DNA of 64,000 nucleotides from Candidatus Gastranaerophilales bacterium (GCA_944325635.1 CALVBD010000003.1:114039-178038), one strand, 5' to 3'. Counted from the first letter of the stretch, positions 44,032-53,266 are shown. Notes: generated from the sequence alone by a model not told the origin. Made by a program: numbers and translations.

Positions 44032-44547
44032 TTACTGTTTCTTTTCCTCCAGTTCTTCCTGCCCCTCCAGCCTGATATTTTTGAAAACTTCAAGCCTTGG
44101 GTCGGTCAAGTCTTCCTCTTTTGGAAATTCTTTCCCATTACAATTTATACCACAAACTTTTTTATTTGGTAAATCTAATATTACAGATTGATACAATAAG
44201 TCATAAATATCAATTTCTTGTGCACCGTTGAGGTCTGTTATAAATTGCCCTTCTTTGAGTTCGGTTTCCTGAGCGTAATCCTCTGCGAGCGCCTTTTTTG
44301 CGTACATTTCATCTATATCTACATTCAGGTTGTACTTGAATTCATTAAGACAGACATCGCAGGTAAGATTTAAAATACCTTTCAAATTCCCGCGGACTTC
44401 TATAAATTCGCCGAGCGACTGCAGGGTTAAATCCGCTTCAAGAGGTTCGTCAGAATTTATATCTTTAATCTTACCGGAAAAATGATACTGTAAAGTTTTA
44501 TCTTTCGCGTTTTCTATTTGCTCTAAAGAAACGACGTAATTAGACAT
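44032..44547 (-). CDS. DUF177 (YceD-like) protein
   Basis: 171 residues from ATG at 44547. DUF177 is normally encoded next to rpmF and is linked to 23S rRNA processing. Visible are LNLTCDVCLNEFKYN, with the paired Cys of the family, and a later pair CGINC. The upstream gene overlaps by eight bases, and AGGA within that gene lies correctly before this ATG. A longer frame to 44568 exists but has no ribosome site. Confidence 0.85.
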   Translation of the reverse strand: MSNYVVSLEQIENAKDKTLQYHFSGKIKDINSDEPLEADLTLQSLGEFIEVRGNLKGILNLTCDVCLNEFKYNLNVDIDEMYAKKALAEDYAQETELKEGQFITDLNGAQEIDIYDLLYQSVILDLPNKKVCGINCNGKEFPKEEDLTDPRLEVFKNIRLEGQEELEEKKQ

Positions 44548-44803
44548 ATTGTTCTTCCTGCATAGCAACAGCGGCTACCTGATTAGATACAAAACAAACT
44601 TTTTTCAAAGGTCCCTGGGTTTCTTTCTCCAGAAGTACTGCTGACGGAGATTTCATCAGTTGAGTAACTTCCGCGTATAATTCCTGCGGGTTATCAACAT
44701 ACAAAACCAACGGCGCTGTTGAACCTTTCAAAAACACAAGAACTGACGTTCTTTTTTTGATGTTTTGAGCGTTCAAGTTTTGCGGATTAAATTGTTGTGC
44801 CAT
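44540..44803 (-). CDS. 87-residue hypothetical protein at the head of the operon
   Basis: MAQQFNPQNLNAQNIKKRTS is an unstructured start. A compact alpha/beta part follows (VLVFLKGSTAPLVLYVDNP, then VCFVSNQVAAVAMQEE). The fold may be a small beta barrel or KH-like domain; no family recognised. ATG at 44803 has AAAGGAG at good spacing. It overlaps the DUF177 gene by eight bases, so it is co-expressed with the ribosomal and lipid genes that follow. Confidence 0.7.
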   Translation of the reverse strand: MAQQFNPQNLNAQNIKKRTSVLVFLKGSTAPLVLYVDNPQELYAEVTQLMKSPSAVLLEKETQGPLKKVCFVSNQVAAVAMQEEQYV

Positions 44804-44879
44804 AATTTTCTCCTTTATTTCAAGTGTTACTATTTTAAAATAAAAACGAATTTTATGCAAATTGTAAAAAAGAGGATAG

Positions 44880-45139
44880 GACAAAGTGAGGTGTGAGAAG
44901 TGAGGGGTGAATGGTCAATTTAGTTGAAAGGGGGAATGGCTGAAGAGTTGTCTTTTCTTTATCCCATGCAAAGGGGGAGGAAATGTGACGTCATTGCGAG
45001 CGTTAGCGAAGCAATCCAGCCTTTTGATTATTGTTGGGCAGGTATGCCCAACCGGCAGAACCTTTACAAAGCTGGTAAAAACATTACCCCCTCTCCCTCT
45101 GGGAGAGGGATAAAGGGTGAGGGTAAAAACACTCACTAA
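44880..45139. repeat. Dispersed repeat cluster
   Basis: Units seen are CATTGCGAGCGTTAGCG then GAAGCAATCCAGCC (44992-45021), TTGGGCA-ggta-TGCCCAA (45033-45051) and CTCTCCCTCTGGGAGAGG (45091-45109). The first two recur near 129-246 and 58133-58312. GTGAGGTGTGAGAAGTGAG at 44887 resembles 58329-58345. Overlapping open frames on both strands are products of the repeats. The remaining 45140-45322 is AT-rich leader for the OmpH gene. Confidence 0.7.
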
Positions 45140-45322
45140 GGCATTACGTACGATAAATTTGGATAAAGGGGCTATGTTTAGGAAAAGAAGGCACTACTAA
45201 TTATTTTTGTTGGTCTATTCCCTACTCACTTTTCGCCCTTCACTCAAACAATCTTTCCCCGACTGTCGGATATAAATTTTTATTCACCGGCATAAACTGC
45301 ATTTGTAAGAGAAAGGATTTAT

Positions 45323-45784
45323 ATGAGAAAACACTTTTATATTGCAGTAATCGCAGCACTGGCATTCGCACTCGGATATTCTGTTAATAATATTGCAATC
45401 TCCGACACAACAGCAAAGGTTGCAGTTATTGACGCTGCCAAAATCGCAGCAAACTCATCTGCGGTAAAAAATCTTAAGGCAGAACAGGAAAAGAAAGTAA
45501 AAGAAATTCAGGCTACACTGGATAAGGCTAAGGCTGAACTTGCAAAGGAAAAGGATCCGGCAAAAATTGCCGCCATAGAAGAAAAATACAGAAATCAGGT
45601 TAATGCACAAAAAATCGCACTTGATACAGAATACAACAAAAAATTAACACAAATTGACAGTGAAATACGCGCAACAATTGTGGAAAAAGCAAGAGGCTTA
45701 AATTACGACCTTGTGCTTCCGAAAAACATCGTCTACTTCGGCGGTGATGACATCACGGACGTAATTGCAAAAGATATTAAATAA
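45323..45784 (+). CDS. OmpH/Skp-like periplasmic chaperone
   Basis: 153 residues. The signal segment is YIAVIAALAFALGYS, then VAVIDAAKIAANSSAVKNLK, the OmpH start, and a long coiled coil (about 50-120). Skp trimers hold unfolded outer-membrane proteins in the periplasm, so an outer membrane is likely. AGAAAGGA precedes the ATG. It is followed by a strong terminator shared with the pilin gene. Confidence 0.85.
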   Translation: MRKHFYIAVIAALAFALGYSVNNIAISDTTAKVAVIDAAKIAANSSAVKNLKAEQEKKVKEIQATLDKAKAELAKEKDPAKIAAIEEKYRNQVNAQKIALDTEYNKKLTQIDSEIRATIVEKARGLNYDLVLPKNIVYFGGDDITDVIAKDIK

Positions 45785-45809
45785 AAAACAGGCATTAAGC
45801 CTGTTTTTT
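45783..45809. terminator. Bidirectional terminator
   Basis: AAAAAACAGGC-attaa-GCCTGTTTTTT between the convergent OmpH and prepilin genes. Confidence 0.85.
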
Positions 45810-46559
45810 ATTTAGGAAGATTGGAAAAAAACGATTTATCTGTTGAAGCCTTGTATGCACATGTAAAACCATTTAAACCGCTTGTGGATGTGTTATTACA
45901 TAAAACATCCGCACTTTGTTTAGAGCTGTCAAAACCTGCCCCACCGGCAGATGTACCTTTTGTACCCATTGGAAGCACCTTTCCATCATCCTGAATTTGG
46001 AATACAAAGAAGTCTTGACCGTATCTGTTCGGTTTTTTATCTTTCCCATTAATATCAACACCGATAAGAATTTTATTGGCTTCTGCGCAATGATTGACAG
46101 AAATAAACATAGAATCTGCAACAAGAAACTGCCCGTCGTCAAACCAAAAAGCAAAACCTGCTTTTCCCGTATAAGACTTATAGTTTGTCAAATAATTTCC
46201 GTCATCATCATTAAAAGTCGAACAACCGGCTTTCCCGCAATTTACAGCCATTATAAAGTATTTGTTAAAAACTTCGGCAAATTCATCAGTACAAGCCTTA
46301 TAACTTGACCAGTTGGCAATAAATCCTTGTTCGGAATTCATTCTGTTTACAGCTTGAGTAATAATCGAATAAGCCTTTTTATATTGGGCTTCAAGCTCTT
46401 TACCTTTTGTGTTGTTTATGAGAGAAGGCAGAGTCATTGCCGCGACTACACCTATAATCCCTAAGGTAATTAAGACCTCTGCTAATGTAAAACCTTTTCC
46501 TATAAGGGTTCTACTCTGCCCCCCCCCCCAGAAATCATTACTATTGTTGCTTTTTGCAT
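45808..46559 (-). pseudogene. Prepilin-like protein with frameshift at a poly-G tract
   Basis: AAAAAGGAGGATATT precedes an ATG at 46559 that begins MQKATIVMISGG. The coding strand then has 11 consecutive G (46519-46529). Past it the frame encoding GKGFTLAEVLITLGIIGVV and MTLPSLINN is shifted, and reading from the ATG meets a TAG. Twelve (or nine) G would restore one protein of about 250 residues with a type IV pilin/pseudopilin leader. The pilin-like body matches the product of 53705. This is either length variation of the tract in the population or a sequencing error in a homopolymer. As read, the frame is off. Confidence 0.8.
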
Positions 46560-46629
46560 AATATCCTCCTTTTTATTTATAACTATTATAAACGATTGCA
46601 ATGACTTTTTCAACACCAAAAAAATATGC

Positions 46630-46643
46630 TATAATCAGAAGTA
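46630..46643 (+). promoter_or_regulatory. -10 box directly before the uvrC start
   Basis: TATAAT at 46630-46635 lies seven bases before ATG 46643, so transcription would start at or next to the start codon. The -35 region is weak. Confidence 0.4.
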
Positions 46644-48307
46644 TGAATGACAATTTGAAACAAACACTTAAACTTCTGCCGTCACTTCCGGGTTGTTATA
46701 TTTATTACAACAAGGATAATGAAATTATCTACGTCGGCAAGGCAAAAATTCTCAAACGCCGTGTAATGAGTTATTTTAATAAAAAACATTACGACAGCGT
46801 GAAAGTTCAGGTGCTTGTGTCACAGATTGAGCGGATGGAATATATTATCACAAATACCGAAGTCGAAGCGCTCATTCTTGAAAGCCACTTAATTAAAAAA
46901 CATAAACCGAAATACAATATTCTACTGAAAGATGACAAAAAATACCCGTATTTCTTAATTACGGATGAAGATTTTCCGCGGATTACGGTTGTTCGCAAAA
47001 AAAATCTTAATCCCGAAAAAGGCAGATATTACGGTCCTTATACGGATGTTCGCGCCATGTATTCGACTCTGGATTTCTTGAAAAAAATTTTTCCGCTAAA
47101 ACAGTGCAAAACTCCGAAATTCAAAGACCGTCCGTGCTTGTATTATCAAATAGGACGCTGCATGGCACCATGCCAGAATAAAGTTACCAGCGAAGAATAC
47201 AAAAATCTCGTTAAACAGGCGGAATTATTTCTTGCCGGCAAGCAGTCGGAACTTATGGCGCAGTTGATGGAACAGATGCAAAAGTATGCTGCCTCCGAAC
47301 AGTTTGAAAAAGCCGCACGCCTCCGCGACAGTTATAACGATTTGAAAAAGACGCTTGAAAAGCAAAAAGTCGTTTATGAAAATACAAAACTCAATGAGGA
47401 TGTTATTTCCATGCTCAATGAGGACGGAATTTTCGCAATCGTAATCCTGATGATTAGAGAAGGCAGGCTTATTGATAAAAAAGATTTTGTATACGATGTG
47501 GAAGAAGAGGACAAAACAGAATTTTTTGCAACCTTCTTCAAAGAATACTACAATACGCTCCAACTTGAATTCCCTGACAAAATTGTATCAAATGAACTTG
47601 AAAAAGTCGGAGAAAAAGCGCTTTATGAGGAATGGCTTGAGATTATCGCACATAAAAAAGTCAAAATCAGCTACGGCAAATCCGCACAGGGAAAAGAACT
47701 CCAGATGCTTGCGGATAAAAATGCACGCGTTGTATTAGACAATGCCAAAATCAAAAAAATGGTTAAAATCAATGAAGATTTCAACGAAATCGGTTCTTAT
47801 CTTGCGGAAAAACTTCACCTTAAGAATTTCCCGCACCGAATGGAATGCTACGATATTTCACACATTCAGGGCACAAATACCGTTGCATCCATGGTTGTTT
47901 TTATAAACGGACTGCCTAAAAAATCCGAATACAGAAAATTCAAAGTCCGCACAACCGAAGGTAAACCCGACGATTTTCAATCAATGAAAGAAGTTCTCAC
48001 GCGCAGAATGTCGCATTTGGGTGAGAAAAAATGGGAAAAACCTGATTTAATGATAATAGACGGGGGCAAAGGACAATTGTCCAGTGTTATGGAAATTATA
48101 GAAGGTCTCGGCGTCAAAGACATTGACGTTGTAAGTCTTGCAAAACGCAACGAAGAAGTATTTCTTCCGCATCAATCGGAATCCGTAATTCTTCCGCGGG
48201 ATTCAGGCGCATTGTTTTTGTTCCAGAGAATTCGTGATGAGGCTCATAGATTTGCGATAACCTATCACAGAAATCTCCGCTCTAAAGCTCTGAAACATAA
48301 CGGATGA
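46643..48307 (+). CDS. uvrC: Excinuclease ABC subunit C, C-terminally short
   Basis: About 554 residues from ATG 46643 (MNDNLKQTLKLLP). It holds the GIY-YIG nuclease (YIYYNKDNEIIYVGKAK near residue 20), the UVR helix pair near 210 (QFEKAARLRDSYNDL) and the RNase H-like half with CYDISHIQGTNTVASMVVF and LMIIDGGKGQL near 480. The normal next part, a helix-hairpin-helix DNA-binding domain of about 60 residues after HRNLRSK, is missing; the gene ends ALKHNG. With UvrA and UvrB it cuts both sides of bulky DNA damage. The missing domain could weaken the 5' incision. Confidence 0.93.
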   Translation: MNDNLKQTLKLLPSLPGCYIYYNKDNEIIYVGKAKILKRRVMSYFNKKHYDSVKVQVLVSQIERMEYIITNTEVEALILESHLIKKHKPKYNILLKDDKKYPYFLITDEDFPRITVVRKKNLNPEKGRYYGPYTDVRAMYSTLDFLKKIFPLKQCKTPKFKDRPCLYYQIGRCMAPCQNKVTSEEYKNLVKQAELFLAGKQSELMAQLMEQMQKYAASEQFEKAARLRDSYNDLKKTLEKQKVVYENTKLNEDVISMLNEDGIFAIVILMIREGRLIDKKDFVYDVEEEDKTEFFATFFKEYYNTLQLEFPDKIVSNELEKVGEKALYEEWLEIIAHKKVKISYGKSAQGKELQMLADKNARVVLDNAKIKKMVKINEDFNEIGSYLAEKLHLKNFPHRMECYDISHIQGTNTVASMVVFINGLPKKSEYRKFKVRTTEGKPDDFQSMKEVLTRRMSHLGEKKWEKPDLMIIDGGKGQLSSVMEIIEGLGVKDIDVVSLAKRNEEVFLPHQSESVILPRDSGALFLFQRIRDEAHRFAITYHRNLRSKALKHNG

Positions 48308-48416
48308 AAAGGGGATGATGAGCGGTTCTCTATCTCCTTCTCACAAAGATGGCAGGATCTGTTAAGCAAAATTTTTACATATTTTTTGTAAATTTTAATA
48401 TTTTTAATGCATAAAA

Positions 48417-48441
48417 TTGGCTCAAAATATTTAGAGCCAAG
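48417..48441. other. Inverted repeat after uvrC
   Basis: TTGGCTC-N10-GAGCCAA, in the 270-base gap downstream of uvrC. It could be a weak terminator. Nothing else was seen in 48308-48579. Confidence 0.35.
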
Positions 48442-48579
48442 AATTTCCCTGTCAATAGCTCTTAAGAAGTAAGCGAAAATGGGGTCTGGCAGATGATTTT
48501 CATAATAGCTATGATATGAAGGTCTTTAAGATTTGCACCAATTAAAGACAGTATATTGTAGTAATAAGGAGAAATGTAA

Positions 48580-49551
48580 ATGGCAAACCTAAAAGAAAAA
48601 ATCTTACAAGCACTGAAAAACAGTAGTAAATTAGAATTAACACTGGATGATGTATCCAAATCAAAAGAAAATTTGTTGAAAAATCATTCAAATCCTGTTT
48701 TTAATCGGAAAGATAAAAACAAAATTCTGAAAAAATTTACTGATTTACAAGAAGTTGAAAAATCATTACAGCGATATAACAAATTGAATGAGAACGATTA
48801 TCTTGAAGATGCCCGTGAAGAAAAAGAAAATGTTGAAACAGTCTTATTAAAAGGCGGAATTAGTTATAACAGATATGTATGGCACTCTGAAAACAGCGAG
48901 AATACGTGTGATGTATGCAAATCCTTAGACGGCAAAGAATTTGACTTTTACGATGAAGTTCCTGAGCGTCCCCACCCGAATTGCAAATGTACAGTTGAAA
49001 TAATAGAAGATACAGATTCAAAGAGCAGCACTGAAACCCCCGAAGAAGAAAATATTAATACCATCAAAATTCCGCCTGAAAACCCAAATCCAAAAAGTTC
49101 ACCAAAACCGCCGCAGCCAAATCCTGCTTCCAAAAATCCGTCACCCCCTCAGCCGCAAAGATGGATATTACCTGTATCAAAAGGACATAAAATTACAAGT
49201 AATTACGGATACAGAATGCATCCTGTATATCATACTATGAAATTACATGATGGCATTGATATCAATGCTCTTGCAAATACTCCTGTATATGCAGTTGCAG
49301 ATGGAAAAGTTTCAGTTTCAGGATGGATAAGCGGGTATGGAAATTACATCCAAATAGAACATGCTAATGGTCTATCAAGTTTTTATGCCCATTTAAATAT
49401 GATAAATGTAAAGAGAGGTAATATTGTAACACAAGGACAAAGTATTGGGAAAAGTGGGAATACAGGTATTGGAACTGGTCCTCATCTGCATTTCGGAGCC
49501 AAAAAGAATGGAGTAAGTGTAGACCCTACAATATATTTACCAGGTTTTTAG
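48580..49551 (+). CDS. M23 metallopeptidase with phage-head-like N-terminal domain
   Basis: 323 residues in three parts. At about 95-150, ENTCDVCKSLDGKEF then ERPHPNCKCTVE resembles the Cys-His end of phage Mu F-like minor head proteins. A Pro/Asn/Lys-rich linker spans about 160-200. A complete LytM/M23 peptidase follows: NYGYRMHPVYHTMKLHDGID (HxxxD), then SFYAHL and HLHFG, the zinc ligands. It would cut peptidoglycan cross-links. There is no signal peptide, so release would need lysis or an unusual secretion route. AAGGAG precedes the ATG. The 3' end overlaps the convergent secreted protein gene by 15 bases. Remnants of the same 3' end follow downstream. Confidence 0.82.
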   Translation: MANLKEKILQALKNSSKLELTLDDVSKSKENLLKNHSNPVFNRKDKNKILKKFTDLQEVEKSLQRYNKLNENDYLEDAREEKENVETVLLKGGISYNRYVWHSENSENTCDVCKSLDGKEFDFYDEVPERPHPNCKCTVEIIEDTDSKSSTETPEEENINTIKIPPENPNPKSSPKPPQPNPASKNPSPPQPQRWILPVSKGHKITSNYGYRMHPVYHTMKLHDGIDINALANTPVYAVADGKVSVSGWISGYGNYIQIEHANGLSSFYAHLNMINVKRGNIVTQGQSIGKSGNTGIGTGPHLHFGAKKNGVSVDPTIYLPGF

Positions 49552-50088
49552 TAGTTTTTTTAGGGCATTTATATCTATCCATTCGTAAAATGTAGTTTCA
49601 AATTCTGTAATGTTTGTTATGACGACTGGTTTACCCTTATGAATTGCTAATATATTGTAACGGGCGGAATATGCTTTATCATTTTTATAATCAACTATAA
49701 CATTCCCAGTGACAAAACCTTTATATTTCACCACCAATTTGTCATTATGCATTTTTACATTGAACAAAAGATGAGAAATATATCCATCGTTATTTGGCGA
49801 TGGATATTCTTCATGCAAATTCCAATTCATTAAATCCGCAATCATATCAATAGAGTATGTTTTGATTAATTTGTTATAATGAAAACTGTCAAAATCATAA
49901 CAATTATTATTACAACAAGTGTATTTGTTATTTAATATATTTAAATAATAAATATTATGATAATTACCGGCAAGTTTATATAAATTTTTTTCTAATGATG
50001 GGGTATCAGTCTTGGTAGATTTAGTTTCTGCTAAAACTGGAATACAGGTTAAGATTATTAAGAATATGACTAAAAATAATTTTTTCAC
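49537..50088 (-). CDS. Exported protein paired with the M23 gene
   Basis: 183 residues with a signal peptide (LFLVIFLIILTCIPVLAE). Not recognised. Sequence cues shared with the protein at 50290 are YSIDMIADL, GYISHLLFN and VKYKGFVTG, so the two are paralogues. The Cys-rich CCNNNCYDF in the first half could form disulfides. It converges on the M23 gene, with which it overlaps. A periplasmic immunity or inhibitor role against the peptidase fits the repeated pairing, but this is inference. Confidence 0.6.
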   Translation of the reverse strand: MKKLFLVIFLIILTCIPVLAETKSTKTDTPSLEKNLYKLAGNYHNIYYLNILNNKYTCCNNNCYDFDSFHYNKLIKTYSIDMIADLMNWNLHEEYPSPNNDGYISHLLFNVKMHNDKLVVKYKGFVTGNVIVDYKNDKAYSARYNILAIHKGKPVVITNITEFETTFYEWIDINALKKLLKTW

Positions 50089-50154
50089 AATTACCTCATT
50101 AAGTTTATTTTAAATTGCTAAAACTATTTAAACATCAGCAATTGAAAAATACAA

Positions 50155-50312
50155 CAGAATATTTTTAATACAAAATCAGGGGATAAAATCTTACAAGGAC
50201 AAAATATTGGGAAAAGTGGGAATACAGGTATTGGTACCGGTGCACATCTGCATTTTGGCGTACATAAAAATGGACAACGAGTCAATCCATTAGATTTTGT
50301 CACGAATTTCTA
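50155..50312 (+). pseudogene. Degenerate copy of the M23 peptidase 3' end
   Basis: The frame reads LQGQNIGKSGNTGIGTGAHL then HFGVHKNGQRVNPLDF and ends at a stop near 50312. This matches the last 40 residues of the M23 protein with its final HxH zinc motif, but nothing of the catalytic part precedes it. It ends 23 bases inside the convergent paralogue gene, repeating the arrangement at 49551. Confidence 0.7.
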
Positions 50313-51285
50313 ATTGATATAAGTATATTTTAGTAAAAGTATATTCCTTTAACTGAAGCAATTCTTTTAATTTTTTTGAATATTTTACCTGATATTTTTC
50401 TATATAATATTTATATAGAAAAATATCACTTTCTGAACCCGGTTCTATACCCAAACCATACTTATCAATTACAGGTTGTATTTCTTCAATAATTACATTT
50501 GGATATAGGCTTATTGTTCCGTTCATTTCTTCTAATCTTTTTAGATAAACTTTATTTTGTTCTTTAATGTTTTTGTTTTTTAAATATTGTTGATAAATGT
50601 TATCTGATTTTTTGTTAAAATCTAAAAGCATTTGTTTTAAAGTCATATTATTATATGTAATCTTGTCATTTAAAACATGTTTCAATGCTTTAGCCATATC
50701 AATTTGATAATTTGTAATAAGATTTTCTGGAATATTTTTAATATATTTATCCTGTAAATATTTAGGCACAGGTTCATAAGTATTTAAATTTCTGATTTTG
50801 ATTAATGTTTTCAAACCTAAAATATATTGTTCTTTATCTATTATTGTATTTATATCAGAGTTAATTATAGCTGGATTATTATCATAATATACTCCTTTAT
50901 AATTATAATGAAATTCAGTTGGCGTTGAATTCTCATATTGATATTCTCCAACAGAACACATAAAACCTTTATATTTGGCCTTAAAAAACTTATGCTTTGG
51001 AGAATATTTTGTTGACGATATAATATGTGTTATATATCCTTCGCCATACGGACATTTAATATTTTCAATGTCCCCGCCGGGATCTAATTCTTCCATAACA
51101 TCAATAGAATAAGTATCATATTTTTTACTATACTTATAAGAATTTAAATCATAATCCAAATATCCGCCATTTATAAAGTGTGTATCATTGATTTTATTTG
51201 AAAATTCTTTTGCATAAACGTTAGAATTGCCAAATAAAATTATTATACTTAATGCAAATACTAAAATTATTTTTCTCATGCACAA
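50290..51285 (-). CDS. Paralogous exported protein
   Basis: 331 residues with a signal peptide (ILVFALSIIILFGNSNVYA). The first 150 residues resemble the 183-residue protein at 49537 (YSIDVMEEL, GYITHIISS, AKYKGFMCS). A helical extension of about 170 residues follows, with no family recognised. It faces the degenerate M23 end in the same layout as the first pair. Probably a duplicated and extended version of the same gene. Confidence 0.6.
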   Translation of the reverse strand: MCMRKIILVFALSIIILFGNSNVYAKEFSNKINDTHFINGGYLDYDLNSYKYSKKYDTYSIDVMEELDPGGDIENIKCPYGEGYITHIISSTKYSPKHKFFKAKYKGFMCSVGEYQYENSTPTEFHYNYKGVYYDNNPAIINSDINTIIDKEQYILGLKTLIKIRNLNTYEPVPKYLQDKYIKNIPENLITNYQIDMAKALKHVLNDKITYNNMTLKQMLLDFNKKSDNIYQQYLKNKNIKEQNKVYLKRLEEMNGTISLYPNVIIEEIQPVIDKYGLGIEPGSESDIFLYKYYIEKYQVKYSKKLKELLQLKEYTFTKIYLYQLEIRDKI

Positions 51286-51301
51286 ACCTTTGAATTTATT
51301 T

Positions 51302-51400
51302 TTAAATTGCTAAACCTATTTAAACATCAGCAATTAAAAAATACAACAAAACACTTTTATGTAAAAACAAGTGATAAACTCTCACAAGGTCAAAATATTT
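51302..51400 (+). repeat. Second duplicated junction fragment
   Basis: This segment matches 50112-50200: AATTGCTAAA.CTATTTAAACATCAGCAATT, then a remnant reading DKLSQGQNI before a stop. It is what remains of a third copy of the M23 end plus intergenic DNA. Confidence 0.6.
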
Positions 51401-51418
51401 GATTGAACTGTCCCTTCT

Positions 51419-52321
51419 TTATTTCAACGGCCTTATGTAAGTATAATAAACCGCCTTAAAAAATCGCGGTCTTAAGAAAAACAGAGGTCTGTATTTCAAA
51501 TACCCTTTTAAACCCTCGAAATCTTCGTGTCTAATTTCCTCTTCCGTTTTGTGCGGTGCCCACGGAGTCATCGCTTCATACTTTCTGTAGTACCATTTGA
51601 AATAATTCCAATTCCCGTACTTCCATGGTTTTTGACGCCCTACGTAGTGAATAATATTCGGATGCACCTCATAACTCGAACGGTTTGTAAAATTACTGCT
51701 CTGAACATTCCACTTTGAAGGAAGGAGTTTTATTCTGCCTTTCAAAACTTCATTAATTATCTGCTGATCACCCATTTTAATTTCTGAAAAATGTTCATTT
51801 GTCCAATCGGTTAATTCTTTTTCTATATTATGTTTTCTTATACATTCCAAATCCATAACAAGAACCCCTGAATTAACATATCCGGGATTTTTGCGGCGCA
51901 TTTGCGGTTTTATATCAGACACACCGCCAATAGGAAGTCCATCTAAATCAAAAGTAAATAACTTTTCAAGACTTGAATTTACAACAACATCACAGTCAAA
52001 ATATATAATACGTTCTAAATCAGAAAGGAGTGAAGCAGCTTTTAGGCGATAATATGCAGGAAGCGACAAATACCCGTGAGTTTTCACATGTACAAAATCC
52101 GAAAATAATTCATTGTCAATTTTCACAAAATTAATCTTGCAGTCCTTTATTGCTTTTAACTGCAAAATTTTTGATTTAGAGTCTTCGCTGATTCCGCCGT
52201 CAAGAATATAAAAATTCAAATCATCATCATCTTTTGCATTCGCTAAAATTGAAGCAATTACAACTGCCGCGTATCTGCTGTAATTTTCGTCAGTTGAAAT
52301 ACAAACATTTATTCTACCCAT
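51419..52321 (-). CDS. Family 8 glycosyltransferase
   Basis: About 300 residues from ATG 52321 (AGGAAG six bases before). It belongs to the LgtC/GT8 galactosyl- or glucosyltransferase group: INVCISTDENYSRYAAVVIAS at the start, IIYFDCDVVVNSSLEKLF near residue 95 with the DxD metal site, GYVNSGVLVMDLE near 150, MGDQQIINEVLKGRI near 190 and IIHYVGRQKPW near 230. It adds a hexose from UDP-sugar to lipopolysaccharide-like or surface glycans. Confidence 0.9.
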   Translation of the reverse strand: MGRINVCISTDENYSRYAAVVIASILANAKDDDDLNFYILDGGISEDSKSKILQLKAIKDCKINFVKIDNELFSDFVHVKTHGYLSLPAYYRLKAASLLSDLERIIYFDCDVVVNSSLEKLFTFDLDGLPIGGVSDIKPQMRRKNPGYVNSGVLVMDLECIRKHNIEKELTDWTNEHFSEIKMGDQQIINEVLKGRIKLLPSKWNVQSSNFTNRSSYEVHPNIIHYVGRQKPWKYGNWNYFKWYYRKYEAMTPWAPHKTEEEIRHEDFEGLKGYLKYRPLFFLRPRFFKAVYYTYIRPLK

Positions 52322-52436
52322 TTCATTCTTCCTCAATTTCTTCCATATCTTATTATACTATAAAAATGCCGATTGCATTTGATTTTTGTCTTGACTATAA
52401 TATTTGTAACCGTGACACTAAAAAAGGAGAGAAATT

Positions 52437-53237
52437 ATGTCAAGAAAACCTATTATTGCAGGAAACTGGAAAATGAACCTTCTTAAATCAGAAGCCAAAT
52501 CTGTTTTTGAAGGGATTAAAGATTTTGTTAAAGATTACACGGCAGTTGAATTGCCAACCGTTGTTATCGCACCTGTTTTCACTTCAATCTCTGCTGTTGA
52601 AGCTGTTAAATGTGACTGTGGCTGCGGCGGAAATAAAATTTCTATTGCAGGTCAAAACTGCCACTGGGAAAAATCAGGCGCTTACACAGGCGAAATTTCT
52701 GTTGAAATGTTGAAAGATGCCGGCTGTGATTATGTTATCATCGGTCACTCAGAAAGAAGACAATACTTCTCTGAAACTGATGAAATGATTAACAAAAAAG
52801 CTAAAGCAATCTTAGCAGGCGGCTTAATCCCTATTATCTGCTGCGGTGAAACTCTTGAACAAAGAGAAGCTGGTGTTACTGATTCTTGGATTGCAGGCCA
52901 GATTAAAGCAGCATTAGACGGAATTTCATCAGAAGATGTTGCTAAATCCGTTATCGCTTATGAACCAATCTGGGCTATCGGCACAGGCAAAACCTGCGAT
53001 TCAGACGAAGCTAACAGAGTTATCGCTATGATTAGAGGCGTTGTTAAAGAAGTTGCAGGCGCTGAAGCTGCTGATTCTATCAGAATTCTCTACGGTGGTT
53101 CCGTAAAACCTTCAACAATCGCTGAACAAATGTCTAAATCCGACATCGACGGCGCTTTGGTCGGCGGTGCTTCATTAAAAGCTGAAAGCTTCAACGAAAT
53201 TATCGCGAATACTATGAAAGTTGCTTGCAAAGCATAA
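52437..53237 (+). CDS. tpiA: Triosephosphate isomerase
   Basis: 266 residues, complete: AGNWKMN with the active Lys, VIIGHSERR (His), AYEPIWAIGTGK (Glu), and the phosphate-binding LYGGSVKP and VGGASL. It interconverts glyceraldehyde-3-phosphate and dihydroxyacetone phosphate. A Cys-rich insertion (CDCGCGG near residue 62) is unusual for the enzyme. AAAAGGAG precedes the ATG. Pgk of the same pathway lies 4 kb downstream on the other strand. Confidence 0.97.
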   Translation: MSRKPIIAGNWKMNLLKSEAKSVFEGIKDFVKDYTAVELPTVVIAPVFTSISAVEAVKCDCGCGGNKISIAGQNCHWEKSGAYTGEISVEMLKDAGCDYVIIGHSERRQYFSETDEMINKKAKAILAGGLIPIICCGETLEQREAGVTDSWIAGQIKAALDGISSEDVAKSVIAYEPIWAIGTGKTCDSDEANRVIAMIRGVVKEVAGAEAADSIRILYGGSVKPSTIAEQMSKSDIDGALVGGASLKAESFNEIIANTMKVACKA

Positions 53238-53266
53238 ATATTAAATAACTTAATTGATACATTGTA

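Noticed and set aside
44915..45139. Overlapping open frames on both strands
   Set aside because: They are produced by the repeat units, which lack stop codons in several frames.
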